Source: Treponema pallidum subsp. pallidum str. Nichols
GTDB lineage: Bacteria > Spirochaetota > Spirochaetia > Treponematales > Treponemataceae
Assembly (NCBI RefSeq): GCF_000410535.2
Contig: NC_021490.2
Span: forward strand, 406,501 to 470,500
Reading direction: 5' to 3'
DNA: 64,000 bases
In this document: positions 17,808-29,300 of the stretch, in pieces
Numbering within the stretch: position 1 is the stretch's first letter
Layout: the number at the start of each line of letters is the position of its first letter
Position numbers and translations under genes: made by a program
The notes under the pieces: model-generated
Databases searched by the model: none
Seen by the model: the letters and a program-made list of their open reading frames with translations, nothing else
What the model was told of the DNA's origin: nothing

Positions 17808-17923
17808 GGTTTACAAGGCCGGGCTGTTCTGCAAAAAGAGTACCGACGGTATATCAGGTGAAAAGAGGGTGGGACGCGCTTAGTGCGCATTGGCTCGTTC
17901 TATAGTGAGGGGAGGGGACACGC

Positions 17924-19627
17924 GTGGGCGAATGGTTGGGGCAGCTCGGAGTCAAACTCAAAACACAGTGGAAGAAGTGGACGCTCGTGCAGAAGTCTGT
18001 GCTTGCCGGCGCGGCGCTCGTGTCTGTCATGGGGGTTGTTGTCTTGCTCACGTGGTCGGCGAAGCCGACGCTCGTGCCACTTATCGACACTCCTATCACT
18101 GATGAGACGGTGCGGGAAAAGATTATCCTGCGCCTTAACGAAGAGAATGTGCGTGCAACCGTCTCAAGCGTTGGGTTGATTTCTGTCTCGGATGAGAAGA
18201 CAGCGCGTCGTATGCGCAGCATCTTAATTCGCGAAGATTTGATCCCAAAAAATGTGGACCCATGGGCCATATTCGACGTCGAGCGATGGACGCGTACTGA
18301 CTTTGAGCGCAGGGTGGACGTGCGGCGTGCAATTAATAATACCGTTACCAATCATATCAAAGCGCTCGACGACATCGATGATGCCCATGTAGTAATAAAC
18401 GTGCCTGAGGATGCGCTTTTTCAGGCAGACCAGAAACCTATTACTGCGAGCGTTGTCATTTTCCCTAAACCGTCGAGCACGATCGCCTCAGAAAGAAAAA
18501 AAATAGAAGGCATTCAGAAACTATTAAAGCTTGCAGTTCCTGGACTGAAGGATGAAAACATCACGATTGTAGATAGTGATGCTACCGTCCTAAATGATTT
18601 TGAAGGGTTCAAGGACGCTGATCGGCTGAGTCTCATTGAAAAGCAACAGAAAATGATTGCGAAGCTGGAATCCCAGTATGAGGCAAAAGTGCTGGCTCTC
18701 TTGCAAAAGACGTACGGTAAAGACCGGGTGCGCGACTTAAATATCAAAATTGAAATGGATCTTTCTGAAAAGACGTCGCAGACTACCAAGTATCTGCCTA
18801 TAGAAATCCGTCAGGACAATCCGGATACCCCGTGGGATGATTCTCAGGTTGTGCCCTCTGTCACTTCGATATCTGAAACGGCAACCACTACGTGGCAGGG
18901 TACGGGGCTTAACCCTGAAGGACCGCCGGGAGTTGAGGGTCAAACACCTCCTGCATACAAAGACATGAGCAACCAGGTGGGACTTTCTAACCAGTCGGTC
19001 GTTAAGAAGCAAGAGGCGATTAGCAAGAGTGAGATCAACGAAGTAGTGAGCCCGGTGCTCGGCCGCAGGACGGTGTCGGTCAATATCGATGGAGAATGGC
19101 GCAAAAAGAGAGACGAGCACGGAAGATTCATTGTGAAGGAAGGACACATTGAACGTGAGTATATCCCCATCTCTGCTGAGGAGCTGCGGGAGGCAACGAA
19201 GGCAGTGCAGGATGCAATCGGCTTTGATGCGGGGCGTAAGGATTCGGTAAGTGTTTTAAATATCAAATTTGACCGGACGTCAGAATTTGATAGAGAAGAT
19301 GAGCATTACCTGCGCGTCCAGCAGAGGAACATGATCATCTTATACTCCCTTGCCAGTGTGGCAATCGTTTTATTTATCTTCATGGTATACAAGGTTATCA
19401 GCAAAGAGGTGGAGCGTCGCCGTCGTCTGCGGGAAGAGGAGCTTTTAAGGCAGCAGCAACTGATGAGGGAGCGTGCCCTGTGGGAGGCTGAACAGGCGGG
19501 GATGAATGTTTCCATGTCGGTGGAAGAGCGTAAGCGGCTTGAATTGCAAGAGAATGTGTTGAATATGGCGCGGGAGCATCCGGAAGATGTTGCGTTGCTT
19601 GTGAGAACGTGGTTGATGGAGGAGTAG
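17924..19627 (+). CDS. fliF: flagellar MS-ring protein FliF
   Basis: 567 residues. Two membrane spans bracket a periplasmic ring-building domain: the first near residues 25-50 (SVLAGAALVSVMGVVVLLTW), the second near 470 (NMIILYSLASVAIVLFIFMVY). YscJ/FliF motifs include DDAHVVINVPEDALF, TASVVI and GLKDENITIVDSDATVL. The C-terminal tail (ENVLNMAREHPEDVALLVRTWLMEE) is the FliG-binding region. GTG 17924 follows a GAGGGGAGGGGA run. It is 4 nt before fliG. Confidence 0.96.
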   Translation: MGEWLGQLGVKLKTQWKKWTLVQKSVLAGAALVSVMGVVVLLTWSAKPTLVPLIDTPITDETVREKIILRLNEENVRATVSSVGLISVSDEKTARRMRSILIREDLIPKNVDPWAIFDVERWTRTDFERRVDVRRAINNTVTNHIKALDDIDDAHVVINVPEDALFQADQKPITASVVIFPKPSSTIASERKKIEGIQKLLKLAVPGLKDENITIVDSDATVLNDFEGFKDADRLSLIEKQQKMIAKLESQYEAKVLALLQKTYGKDRVRDLNIKIEMDLSEKTSQTTKYLPIEIRQDNPDTPWDDSQVVPSVTSISETATTTWQGTGLNPEGPPGVEGQTPPAYKDMSNQVGLSNQSVVKKQEAISKSEINEVVSPVLGRRTVSVNIDGEWRKKRDEHGRFIVKEGHIEREYIPISAEELREATKAVQDAIGFDAGRKDSVSVLNIKFDRTSEFDREDEHYLRVQQRNMIILYSLASVAIVLFIFMVYKVISKEVERRRRLREEELLRQQQLMRERALWEAEQAGMNVSMSVEERKRLELQENVLNMAREHPEDVALLVRTWLMEE

Positions 19628-19631
19628 TACT

Positions 19632-21667
<2,036 letters not shown>

Positions 21668-21694
21668 TAGAGAAAGAGGCGTGGGTGTGCGTGT

Positions 21695-23038
21695 ATGGAA
21701 GCAGACCTGTTGTGCAAGTATGAGGTGGCGCTCCGCGAGAGTGAGCCGGTAAAGTACGTTGGGCATGTGACAGCAGTGAGGGGTTTATTGATTGAAAGTC
21801 GTGGCCCTCACGCGGTAGTTGGTGAATTGTGTCGGATTGTGTTGCGCCGCCAGGGGCGACCGTTGATAGCAGAGGTAGTAGGACTTGCAGGATCGACGGT
21901 AAAACTGATGAGCTACACCGATACGCACGGGGTTGAAGTTGGCTGTGCGGTGGTAGCAGAAGGGGCGGCACTTTCAGTCCCCGTAGGAGATGCTTTACTC
22001 GGACGCGTTTTGAACGCGTTTGGGAAGGCAATTGACGGGAAGGGGGAGATATATGCGCCGCTCCGCTCCGAGGTGTTGCGCGCGTCTTCTAATCCTATGG
22101 AGCGTCTTCCGATTACGCGTCAAATGGTAACAGGAGTGCGGGTGCTTGATTCGTTGCTGGCAGTTGGTTGCGGACAACGTCTGGGTATTTTTTCCGGTTC
22201 GGGGGTTGGGAAGTCGACGCTGATGGGGATGATCGCGCGCAATACAGACGCAGATGTGTCGGTCATTGCCCTTATCGGGGAGCGTGGCCGTGAAGTGATG
22301 GATTTTGTTGCGCATGATTTGGGTCCTGAGGGTTTGAAGCGCTCGGTAATAGTTAGTGCGACGTCTGATGAAAGTCCGCTTGCGCGGGTACGAGGTGCGT
22401 ACACGGCGACAGCGATTGCAGAGTACTTTCGGGATCAAGGCAAACAGGTGCTGCTGCTGTTTGATTCTCTGACGCGCTTTGCAAAAGCTCAGCGTGAGAT
22501 TGGGTTAGCGTCGGGGGAGCTCCCTGCAACGCGTGGATATACCCCGGGGGTATTCGAAACGTTACCGAAACTGCTTGAGCGTGCAGGTTCTTTTTCCATG
22601 GGGAGCGTCACCGCTTTTTATACTGTTTTGGTAGATGGGGACGATCTCGATGAGCCGATATCAGACGCCGTGCGTGGAATTGTAGACGGGCACATTGTAC
22701 TCAGTCGCGCGCTTGCGCAGCGCAATCACTATCCTGCAATAGACGTGTTGCAAAGCGTTTCTCGCTTGGCGCACCGCGTGCTGGGTGCAGACATGAAAGA
22801 GGCAGTGCGCATAGTGCGTCGTGCGCTTGCAGTGTACGCAGAAGTAGAGGATTTGGTACGAGTTGGTGCGTACCAGCAGGGGAGTGATGCAGAACTTGAT
22901 CGAGCTATTGCGATGCGCGCAGAGCTTGAACGGTTCCTAACGCAAGGAGCCCAGGAGCGCGTGCGTTTTCAGGATACTGTAACGTCGCTGTCCATGCTGA
23001 CAGGGCTCAGTATAGCACAGCCGCCTTCGGGTGTGTGA
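21695..23038 (+). CDS. fliI: flagellum-specific export ATPase FliI
   Basis: 447 residues. F1-beta-like ATPase of the flagellar type III export gate: Walker A IFSGSGVGKSTLMGM (about residue 165), IGERGREVMDF, Walker B VLLLFDSLTRFAKAQREIGLASGE, and the T3SS ATPase signature PATRGYTPGVFETLPKLLERAG. C-terminal helical domain present. Its end overlaps the broad fliJ ORF, but fliJ itself probably starts 28 bp later. Confidence 0.97.
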   Translation: MEADLLCKYEVALRESEPVKYVGHVTAVRGLLIESRGPHAVVGELCRIVLRRQGRPLIAEVVGLAGSTVKLMSYTDTHGVEVGCAVVAEGAALSVPVGDALLGRVLNAFGKAIDGKGEIYAPLRSEVLRASSNPMERLPITRQMVTGVRVLDSLLAVGCGQRLGIFSGSGVGKSTLMGMIARNTDADVSVIALIGERGREVMDFVAHDLGPEGLKRSVIVSATSDESPLARVRGAYTATAIAEYFRDQGKQVLLLFDSLTRFAKAQREIGLASGELPATRGYTPGVFETLPKLLERAGSFSMGSVTAFYTVLVDGDDLDEPISDAVRGIVDGHIVLSRALAQRNHYPAIDVLQSVSRLAHRVLGADMKEAVRIVRRALAVYAEVEDLVRVGAYQQGSDAELDRAIAMRAELERFLTQGAQERVRFQDTVTSLSMLTGLSIAQPPSGV

Positions 23039-23066
23039 ATCTGCAAGAGCAGAGGAGATAGCGCGT

Positions 23067-23519
23067 GTGAAAAGGTTTTGTTTTTCTCTTGAGCGTGTGC
23101 GACGCTTGAGAGCGTTTCGTGTACGCGAGCTGGAAGTTGAGTTAAGCAAAGTTCTTGCAGAATACGGAAGCATAGATACACAGATTCGATCGATTGCTGG
23201 CGAGTATCGTGCGCGGATGCAGGACGTAGCGCCAAAGCGTGGAGCAGTTTTTTCTGCTGCGTCGGTGAGCGCTGTGCAGGATCAAATTGACGTGTTGCAA
23301 TTACGCCGAGAACAGCTGCTCCATAAGCAGGCGCACCTTTCTTTTACTCTTGAGCAATTGCGAGAACGATACGCGCACGCGCGCCGTGCACACGAGGCTT
23401 TGCTCATGCTTGAAGAAAAGGAGAAAACACGCTGGCGAGAGCAGCGACTGCGCGCTGAGGACCGAGCGTGTGACGACCTGGTCAGCGCACGCGTACCTGG
23501 TGCACCCAGCAAGCATTAA
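23067..23519 (+). CDS. fliJ: flagellar export chaperone/stalk protein FliJ
   Basis: 150 residues, nearly all alpha-helical coiled coil (SLERVRRLRAFRVRELEVELSKVL; LEQLRERYAHARRAHEALLMLEEKEKTRWREQRLRAEDRA). FliJ is the gamma-like stalk inside the FliI ring. The family is hardly conserved in sequence; length, coiled coil and position after fliI support the call. GTG 23067 is preceded by AGAGGAGA; an earlier in-frame GTG at 23031 is less likely. Last gene of the cluster; its stop overlaps the convergent gene by 4 bp. Confidence 0.85.
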   Translation: MKRFCFSLERVRRLRAFRVRELEVELSKVLAEYGSIDTQIRSIAGEYRARMQDVAPKRGAVFSAASVSAVQDQIDVLQLRREQLLHKQAHLSFTLEQLRERYAHARRAHEALLMLEEKEKTRWREQRLRAEDRACDDLVSARVPGAPSKH

Positions 23520-24049
23520 TGGCTGGCGCGCTGCGTGCGCGCTCGGGTGTATGAGGAAGGCGGTCCATGTCCGTGGAAGAGTATGAGCGTTTCGTGTGCC
23601 GTGCACGCTCGTTCCAAGATGGTGTCTGCCTCATTTCCCGCTTCTTCGTACCCTGCAGAACACAGATCCCCCGTGAACGCAAGGTGTGCAATACGGTATA
23701 GGTAACAGCCATACGCAGGGGATGCAAAACAGGTAACGGTAAAACCTGCGCAATTGAGGGAACAGTCTCCCTGTAACAGGGTGCTCTCGTGGGCATTCCA
23801 GCACTTTTCCCCGCAAAAGATGTGCGGGGAGTATACGCGCAAAAGCGTGCGCACGCCCGCTTGGGTTGCGTCATCTGTGCGGGTAAGAAAAACAGCCGTC
23901 AGGGTGCAGGAATTCTTTTCAATGGTGTGGATCAAGTGAGTGCTCACGTGCCCGGCATCGATTAGGAGCGCTTCGTTTAAGGACAGGTTGCACAGCAGAT
24001 AACTCGTGCGCTGGGTATGCTGCTCTGCAGGGTGTATGTAAACTTTCAT
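23516..24049 (-). CDS. degenerate metallo-beta-lactamase-fold protein
   Basis: 177 residues resembling glyoxalase II-type hydrolases: ALLIDAGHVSTHLI early, AFTGDLCSAGYEEAGNEADTIL and LFHGHGPPSSY late match the FTGD...GR and GHG motifs. The diagnostic metal motif HxHxDH is missing: the equivalent stretch (residues 55-65) reads LTRTDDATQAG. The active site is therefore probably unable to bind two zinc ions, suggesting a non-catalytic or altered function. ATG 24049 overlaps the upstream pentapeptide gene stop as ATGA; both form a two-gene minus-strand operon. Confidence 0.6.
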   Translation of the reverse strand: MKVYIHPAEQHTQRTSYLLCNLSLNEALLIDAGHVSTHLIHTIEKNSCTLTAVFLTRTDDATQAGVRTLLRVYSPHIFCGEKCWNAHESTLLQGDCSLNCAGFTVTCFASPAYGCYLYRIAHLAFTGDLCSAGYEEAGNEADTILERACTAHETLILFHGHGPPSSYTRARTQRASH

Positions 24050-24570
24050 GGCAGGTCGCTCAGGTATATGCGGGCGTGTTCGGTACTAGATCCTTTGAAT
24101 GTGCAGTGCGTAGTGTGCGAGGGCATAAAGTGCGTGTGTTGCACGGTGCAATTTTCAAAACGCACTGTTGCAAGCGTAGCGTGTAAGAAACGGGTGTGAG
24201 AAAGATCGCTCTCCTGAAAAGAAACATCCTGCGCGTGGATACGGTTGAAGTTGTCAGATAAGAGTACTGCATGTGCGAAGCTCACCGTGTGCAGGATGCT
24301 CCCCTCAAAAGAGGAGAACTGAATGTCAGCTTCAGTGAAAGAGCTATTGACCAGGTAGCAACGCTCAAAAAAACACATACGCATCACTACATTCGCGAAC
24401 ACACATGCATTAAATACGGTATTAAAAAAATTGCAGCCGACGAAATGAAAACCCGAAAAGTCTACGCGGTTCAGGCGCATGCGTGGAGCGTACACGCCGT
24501 GTATGTGTGTTGACGTATGCATGAGCTTAGCAAAGTCCGACGTAGAGCAATACGGTGTGGGTTCGAACAT
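24046..24570 (-). CDS. pentapeptide-repeat protein
   Basis: 174 residues made largely of A(D/N)LxF-like pentapeptides in register: VDFSG-FHFVG-CNFFN-TVFNA-CVFAN, then SFTEA-DIQFS-SFEGS and later VSFQE-SDLSH-TRFLH. The repeats predict a right-handed quadrilateral beta helix. No signal peptide or membrane span. Function unknown; some pentapeptide proteins mimic DNA and bind gyrase, but nothing here shows that. It begins at ATG 24570, 10 nt after a strong -10 and with no Shine-Dalgarno. Confidence 0.75.
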   Translation of the reverse strand: MFEPTPYCSTSDFAKLMHTSTHIHGVYAPRMRLNRVDFSGFHFVGCNFFNTVFNACVFANVVMRMCFFERCYLVNSSFTEADIQFSSFEGSILHTVSFAHAVLLSDNFNRIHAQDVSFQESDLSHTRFLHATLATVRFENCTVQHTHFMPSHTTHCTFKGSSTEHARIYLSDLP

Positions 24571-24580
24571 GCGCGCAAAG

Positions 24581-24610
24581 CTTATACGGGCTGGACGGGT
24601 GTGGTGTCAA
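24581..24610 (-). promoter_or_regulatory. near-consensus promoter for the pentapeptide/MBL operon
   Basis: On the minus strand TTGACA (24610-24605), 18-nt spacer, TATAAG (24586-24581), then 10 nt to the ATG at 24570. The predicted transcription start is about 3-4 nt before the ATG, so the mRNA would be essentially leaderless. Confidence 0.65.
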
Positions 24611-24676
24611 TGTATGCGGTGTGCAGGACCTGGGGATAACACGGTTCCTGTGAAATTTTTCAAAGAACAGGCTAGG

Positions 24677-25492
24677 ATGATGTCTATGTCGGACCGACGT
24701 GAGCAATTTCAATACGCATTTTTGGATTCAGGTATAGGAGGATTGCCCTACGCACACGCCTTACGCGTGCGTGTGCCTGAGGCCTCACTGGTGTACGTGG
24801 CGGACCGTGTATACTTTCCTTATGGGAATAAAAGTTCTGCACAGATTATTGCGCGTGCGTCTGCAGTTTTGCAGAAAGTGCAGACGAATTTTTCACCACA
24901 CATAGTGGTACTCGCGTGTAACAGCATGTCTGTCAATGCACTTGAGTTTTTGCGTGCGCAGGTTTCGGTTCCAGTGGTGGGGGTGGTGCCTGCAATTAAG
25001 CAGGCGGTGGCGTGCAGTCATAAAAAGCACATTGGTGTCTTAGCTACACAATGCACGATTACGCATCCGTACACAGCGTGTTTGAGAGCACAGTTTGGTG
25101 CAGGGTGTGTGTTTCAGATGCGTGCGGATGCACGCCTTATTGAGTGTCTTGAGCGCGGGTTAATTTTTGAAGTCGAAGACATGCAGCGGGAGGCAGTGGC
25201 GCGCTCAGTTATGCCCTTCCAGGAAGCGGGGGTGGATGTGCTCGTGCTCGCGTGCACCCATTTTGTGCACGTGCGTCATCTTTTTCAGGACTGTGTTGGT
25301 ACCTCGTGTACGGTGGTAGATTCGCTAGAAGGTGTGGTACGCAGGACGTTACGTCTGTGTCCACCGCAATCTCAATTGCGTGGGAACGCCGCCTGTTACG
25401 TAACTGGTGCGCGCGATGCAGTGTGCGCGGCACGATACGCACGGTATGCGCAGCACTTTGGATTGCGCTGGGCGGGTTTTTTGGACGTATGA
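24677..25492 (+). CDS. murI: glutamate racemase
   Basis: Supplies D-glutamate for peptidoglycan. 271 residues from ATG 24677 (ATG 24680 is out of frame; ATG 24686 is in frame). Catalytic features: FLDSGIGGLPY with the conserved Asp, first cysteine in LACNSMSVNAL, second in VLACTHFVHV. PYGNKS and GVVPAIKQAV are also typical. The canonical ACNTAS is ACNSMS here. The open frame extends upstream to 24479 but that part overlaps the opposite-strand pentapeptide gene and looks non-coding. Confidence 0.92.
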   Translation: MMSMSDRREQFQYAFLDSGIGGLPYAHALRVRVPEASLVYVADRVYFPYGNKSSAQIIARASAVLQKVQTNFSPHIVVLACNSMSVNALEFLRAQVSVPVVGVVPAIKQAVACSHKKHIGVLATQCTITHPYTACLRAQFGAGCVFQMRADARLIECLERGLIFEVEDMQREAVARSVMPFQEAGVDVLVLACTHFVHVRHLFQDCVGTSCTVVDSLEGVVRRTLRLCPPQSQLRGNAACYVTGARDAVCAARYARYAQHFGLRWAGFLDV

Positions 25493-25561
25493 ACACGGCA
25501 CTGGATATCGGGTGCGTGCACTGTGTGTGTTTGTGTGGAGGCGGTAGATAAGAGAGGCTGA

Positions 25562-25590
25562 TAGACAGCGCGGTGCTGCGTGCGTACAAT
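25562..25590 (+). promoter_or_regulatory. promoter for the HAD phosphatase gene (leaderless geometry)
   Basis: TAGACA at 25562-25567, 17-nt spacer, TACAAT at 25585-25590 (both 5/6 to consensus), then only 5 nt to the ATG at 25596. The expected start of transcription falls on the start codon. Confidence 0.6.
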
Positions 25591-25595
25591 GGGCC

Positions 25596-26276
25596 ATGGG
25601 GAAGCCGAGGTTTCGTGCAGTGGCCTTTGACATTGATGGGACACTGTACCCTGGATGGCGCCTTGCACTGCGTGTTATGCCCTTTATGATTCGCAATGCG
25701 CGCTTGATGCGTGCGTTCCGTGCGGTGCGTCAGGAGCTACGTCGTGAGCAACGTACGGCACTTATTCCTTTTGAAGACTTTTTTTTTGCGCAAGCTACGC
25801 GCATCGCGCCGCGCGTGGGTTTATCTGCAGAAGAAGTGCGAGCCTTCCTCGACACAGCGCTGTATCGGGGGTGGAGGCGTCACTTTTTACATATAAAGCC
25901 ATTTCCTCACGTGCTTTCCTCGGTGTTGGAGCTGAGGCGGCATGGGCTGAAGATAGCGCTTTTGTCGGATTTTCCTCCGAGTCAGAAAGGCTGTCTATGG
26001 GGGGTGCGCGCGTTGTGCGATGTAACGTTGGGCACAGAGGAGATTGGGTCCCTCAAGCCTTCTCCCCGGGCCTTTTACGCGCTGGCGCAGAGACTGAATC
26101 TGCGCTGTGAAGAAATTCTTTACGTGGGGAACAGTGTTCATGACGTGGAAGGCGCGCACGCAGCAGGTATGAGGATTGCCTGTGTGCGCAGGCCCTTTAC
26201 GAGTCTTCGCGTTCGGCGCAGCGCGGACTGGCTCTTTTCCGACTATCGCACATTGTGCGCATATGTGATAGCATGA
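25596..26276 (+). CDS. HAD-superfamily hydrolase (phosphatase)
   Basis: 226 residues. HAD motif I is VAFDIDGTLYPG with nucleophile and acid/base Asp at the N-terminus; an alpha-helical cap (residues 20-95) follows; motif II is LLSDFP; motif III Lys in GSLKPSPRAFYAL; motif IV LYVGNSVHDVEGAHAAGM. The layout is that of phosphoglycolate phosphatase/haloacid dehalogenase subfamily I; substrate not determinable. No Shine-Dalgarno is seen before ATG 25596, but a promoter lies immediately upstream. Confidence 0.88.
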   Translation: MGKPRFRAVAFDIDGTLYPGWRLALRVMPFMIRNARLMRAFRAVRQELRREQRTALIPFEDFFFAQATRIAPRVGLSAEEVRAFLDTALYRGWRRHFLHIKPFPHVLSSVLELRRHGLKIALLSDFPPSQKGCLWGVRALCDVTLGTEEIGSLKPSPRAFYALAQRLNLRCEEILYVGNSVHDVEGAHAAGMRIACVRRPFTSLRVRRSADWLFSDYRTLCAYVIA

Positions 26277-26371
26277 GCGCCGGCGCAGGGTAGTCTGCCG
26301 AACCCCACACGTCCAGCGTGGCGCCCGCGGGTACCCGCTGTGCGTCGCGTGAAGACGAAGGTGAGTGGAGC

Positions 26372-29300
26372 ATGGAGTACTTTCTGACGGTTGTCATTGC
26401 CTGCGCGATTTCCCTCGTGATGGTTGCGTTCTCCCGCCAGCTGGACAAGGGTAACCGTTCTCTTGAAAAGGTCAAGCGCTACGCGGACTACATAAAGGAA
26501 GATCTTGAGTCATTCAGCGCAGAGAAGATTGCGATGCTCAAGGATGCGGCCATCGAGTTAAATGTAAAGCAAGAGCAGGCGATTGCCTCAGTGAAAAAAA
26601 TGGATCACCTCTACGACCAGTTTATGAAGAAGTCTACTGCGCTTGCGGCTGCAAACATGGCGGTGGAGAAAATCCACAGGGAGGTTCAGGCATCAGAGAA
26701 GGACGTCTGTACACTCAGGGAACAGGTTGCCGTGGCGCAGGGTCTGATTGCTGAGGTTAATAAGGAGTCTTCTTTCGTCGACTCGCTGAGTAAACGCGTT
26801 GCGGCTGCAAAGACGCAGCTGCAGCAAGTGTCCGCTGCGATTCCTGATATGCAAAATGCATTTACGCGCGAGAATACCGCGCTTCTCCACCGGGTGCGAG
26901 ATGGAGTACTTGCAGACGTACATAAGGAATTAGCGGTGTTGCAAACAAGGCTGGAAAAAGCGCAGGGGGAAAGCCAGTCTCTTTTTGAAGTTTCTGCAGT
27001 TAAATTGCGTGAGTTGTATGAAGGGGCATTTTCTGAAGCAACTGTGCGTGCACAGGTGCTGGAAGAAAATGGATTCGGTCAGTTGAAAGTACAGGCGGAA
27101 AATCGCCTTCTCCAGTTGCAGGAGGAGTTTGAAGGGAGCCTCCTTTCTTTGCAGCAGCACGTTATGCAGCGTGTCGAACAAACGGACCAGCACATCCAGG
27201 ATTGTGCATCCCAGTGGTCTGTTCGGGCGCAGACATGTGAGTCTGATTTGAGTATACGTCTTGCGGACGTTACGGCGTGTGTGGATGAAAGCGTGGCGCA
27301 ACTGAAGGAACAGATTACTACACAGGAGCGTGAGGTGCGTGCGCACCTGGAAGGGATCGAACAGTCGCTTTCAGGAGCAGAATCCGGTTTACGCGAGCGC
27401 GTGCACAAGAGTGTGACAAGTTTTCACGAAAACTTAAATAAGATTGCAGAGGCTTCTGATGCGCAGTTACAGCAGTACAGGAAGGAGATGGATGGACGCT
27501 GTAGCAAGTTTGACAGAGAGCTTGAGGGTATTGATGTCCTTGAGTCTCAGTTGCAGCTTGCGCGTGAGCGTACAGAACAGAAGGTGCGCGAAGAATTTGA
27601 AGCGTATGCGCAGGATCGTGAGCGGAAGCAGTTAGCGTTTGAGGCACAGTTGCAGCACAGTATGGATACGGTTGAGCACCGTATGAAGCAGCTGAATGAC
27701 GAGCTGCGTGAGCTGAAGGCAAGTGCGTATGCAAATGCATCCGAGAAACTGCAGTCGGTGGAGGATAACTTTTTTGAGGTACTTACCAAGCGCAGCGACT
27801 CGTTGCACGCGCGCTTTTCCGAGTGGAGTGAAGGGATTGAGGGTCGTTTGACGCAACTTGCTCTAGAGAGTGAGTCTGCGCGAAAGGATCTTGAGGATAC
27901 GTACCGCAAAGAGTTGCACACGCGGCTCAAGGATTTTGTGGAAGAATACAAGGGGCAGTGTACAAAACTGGGAGAGCAAATCCTCGCGATTGAATCAAAC
28001 GTGAAGCAGCACATGCGCGCAAACGATGACCTGTTTCAACGGCACACGGAGAAATTTACCATAGATGTCGCGGCCTTGCACGATAAGGCGCATAATCTCA
28101 TTGAGAGAGAATTGGAAGCAGTGCGGCAACGCCTGCGTGACTCTTTGCATGTTCACTCAAGTATGATTGAAACCGAAGTTCGGGATATGAATGTGCTCGT
28201 GCAGGAGATAAAGCAGGAGGCGCAGGGGGGCTGTGGGTCGGTCAAACGGGATATCGAGGCATGGAAGGCACACACCGACAAGCAGTTTGCGGATGCAAAG
28301 CAGTTGTTTGAAGGAAAAATTGCGCATTTGGTGAATCTTTCTGAGCGGGCGATTGAAAACCTGAGTGCGCGCTATGATATGCAGTATGAAGATTTTTCTC
28401 AGAAGAATGGTGAGTCTTTGCAAAGTCTGCGTGATGAAATAGGCAAGATGTGTGACACGATGCGGACGGTCAAAGAGGAACTGGGTGGCTATGTAAATAC
28501 TGTGACAGGACAGCTCCATGCAGATGGTCGGCGCGAAAGTGAGGCACTGCACAAGACAGTAAAAGAAGCACGTGCTCAGGTGGACCGCACCTTGCAGGAG
28601 ACACGAGACCTTGTGCAGGATTTGCGCGCGGAGTTTGGGGAGGCGCAGGTAGGTCTTCTCACTAAATTACAGGGAGAAAGTGACCGCTTTTCGCAAGTGC
28701 TGCAGGAGATTGAACGTAAACAGCATGAGTTTATCGGCCAGACTCGTATTTTTGATCGGGCGGACGAGTTGCGGGAGAATCTTGAAAAGGATATCGAGCG
28801 GCTGACTGAGACGGTGACCCGTTTCGAAGTGTATCGAGAGGCGATGGATAAGCTTAGTCTCCAGTATGAAAAAGTGAAACACTTTGGAGAGGAGGCGGAG
28901 CAGCGTGTTGAGAAGTTTATGCAGGAGCGAAAGAATATTGATCTTTTGGAGGGAGAGTTTTCAAAGCTTGCTGCTCTTTCTGATGCTATGGACAAGAAGA
29001 TTGTTGAGCTCACGTTAGCGAATGACGATCTGCAGCGCTATCAGGTGCAAATTCGAAAGGTCAAAGAAGGGCTTGGCGATATCAGTACGCGTTATGAGCG
29101 TTTGGATAAGAAAGGTGCGGTGTTGGATCAGACGGTGCAGGACGTGGATAGAGCGTTTGAAAACTTGAAGGAACTTGAAAAGACGCTTAAAAATTTTAGG
29201 GGAGAATTGGAGACAGTAGATCCTCAATTGCAGCGTGTGCGTGCAGAAATTGCCGTATTGTTGGATAACCAGGAAAAGGCAGAGCGTGTGCGCTCGCGCA

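Noticed and set aside
24479-24676. N-terminal extension of MurI
   Set aside because: It overlaps the opposite-strand pentapeptide gene and its promoter; conserved MurI sequence starts after 24686.
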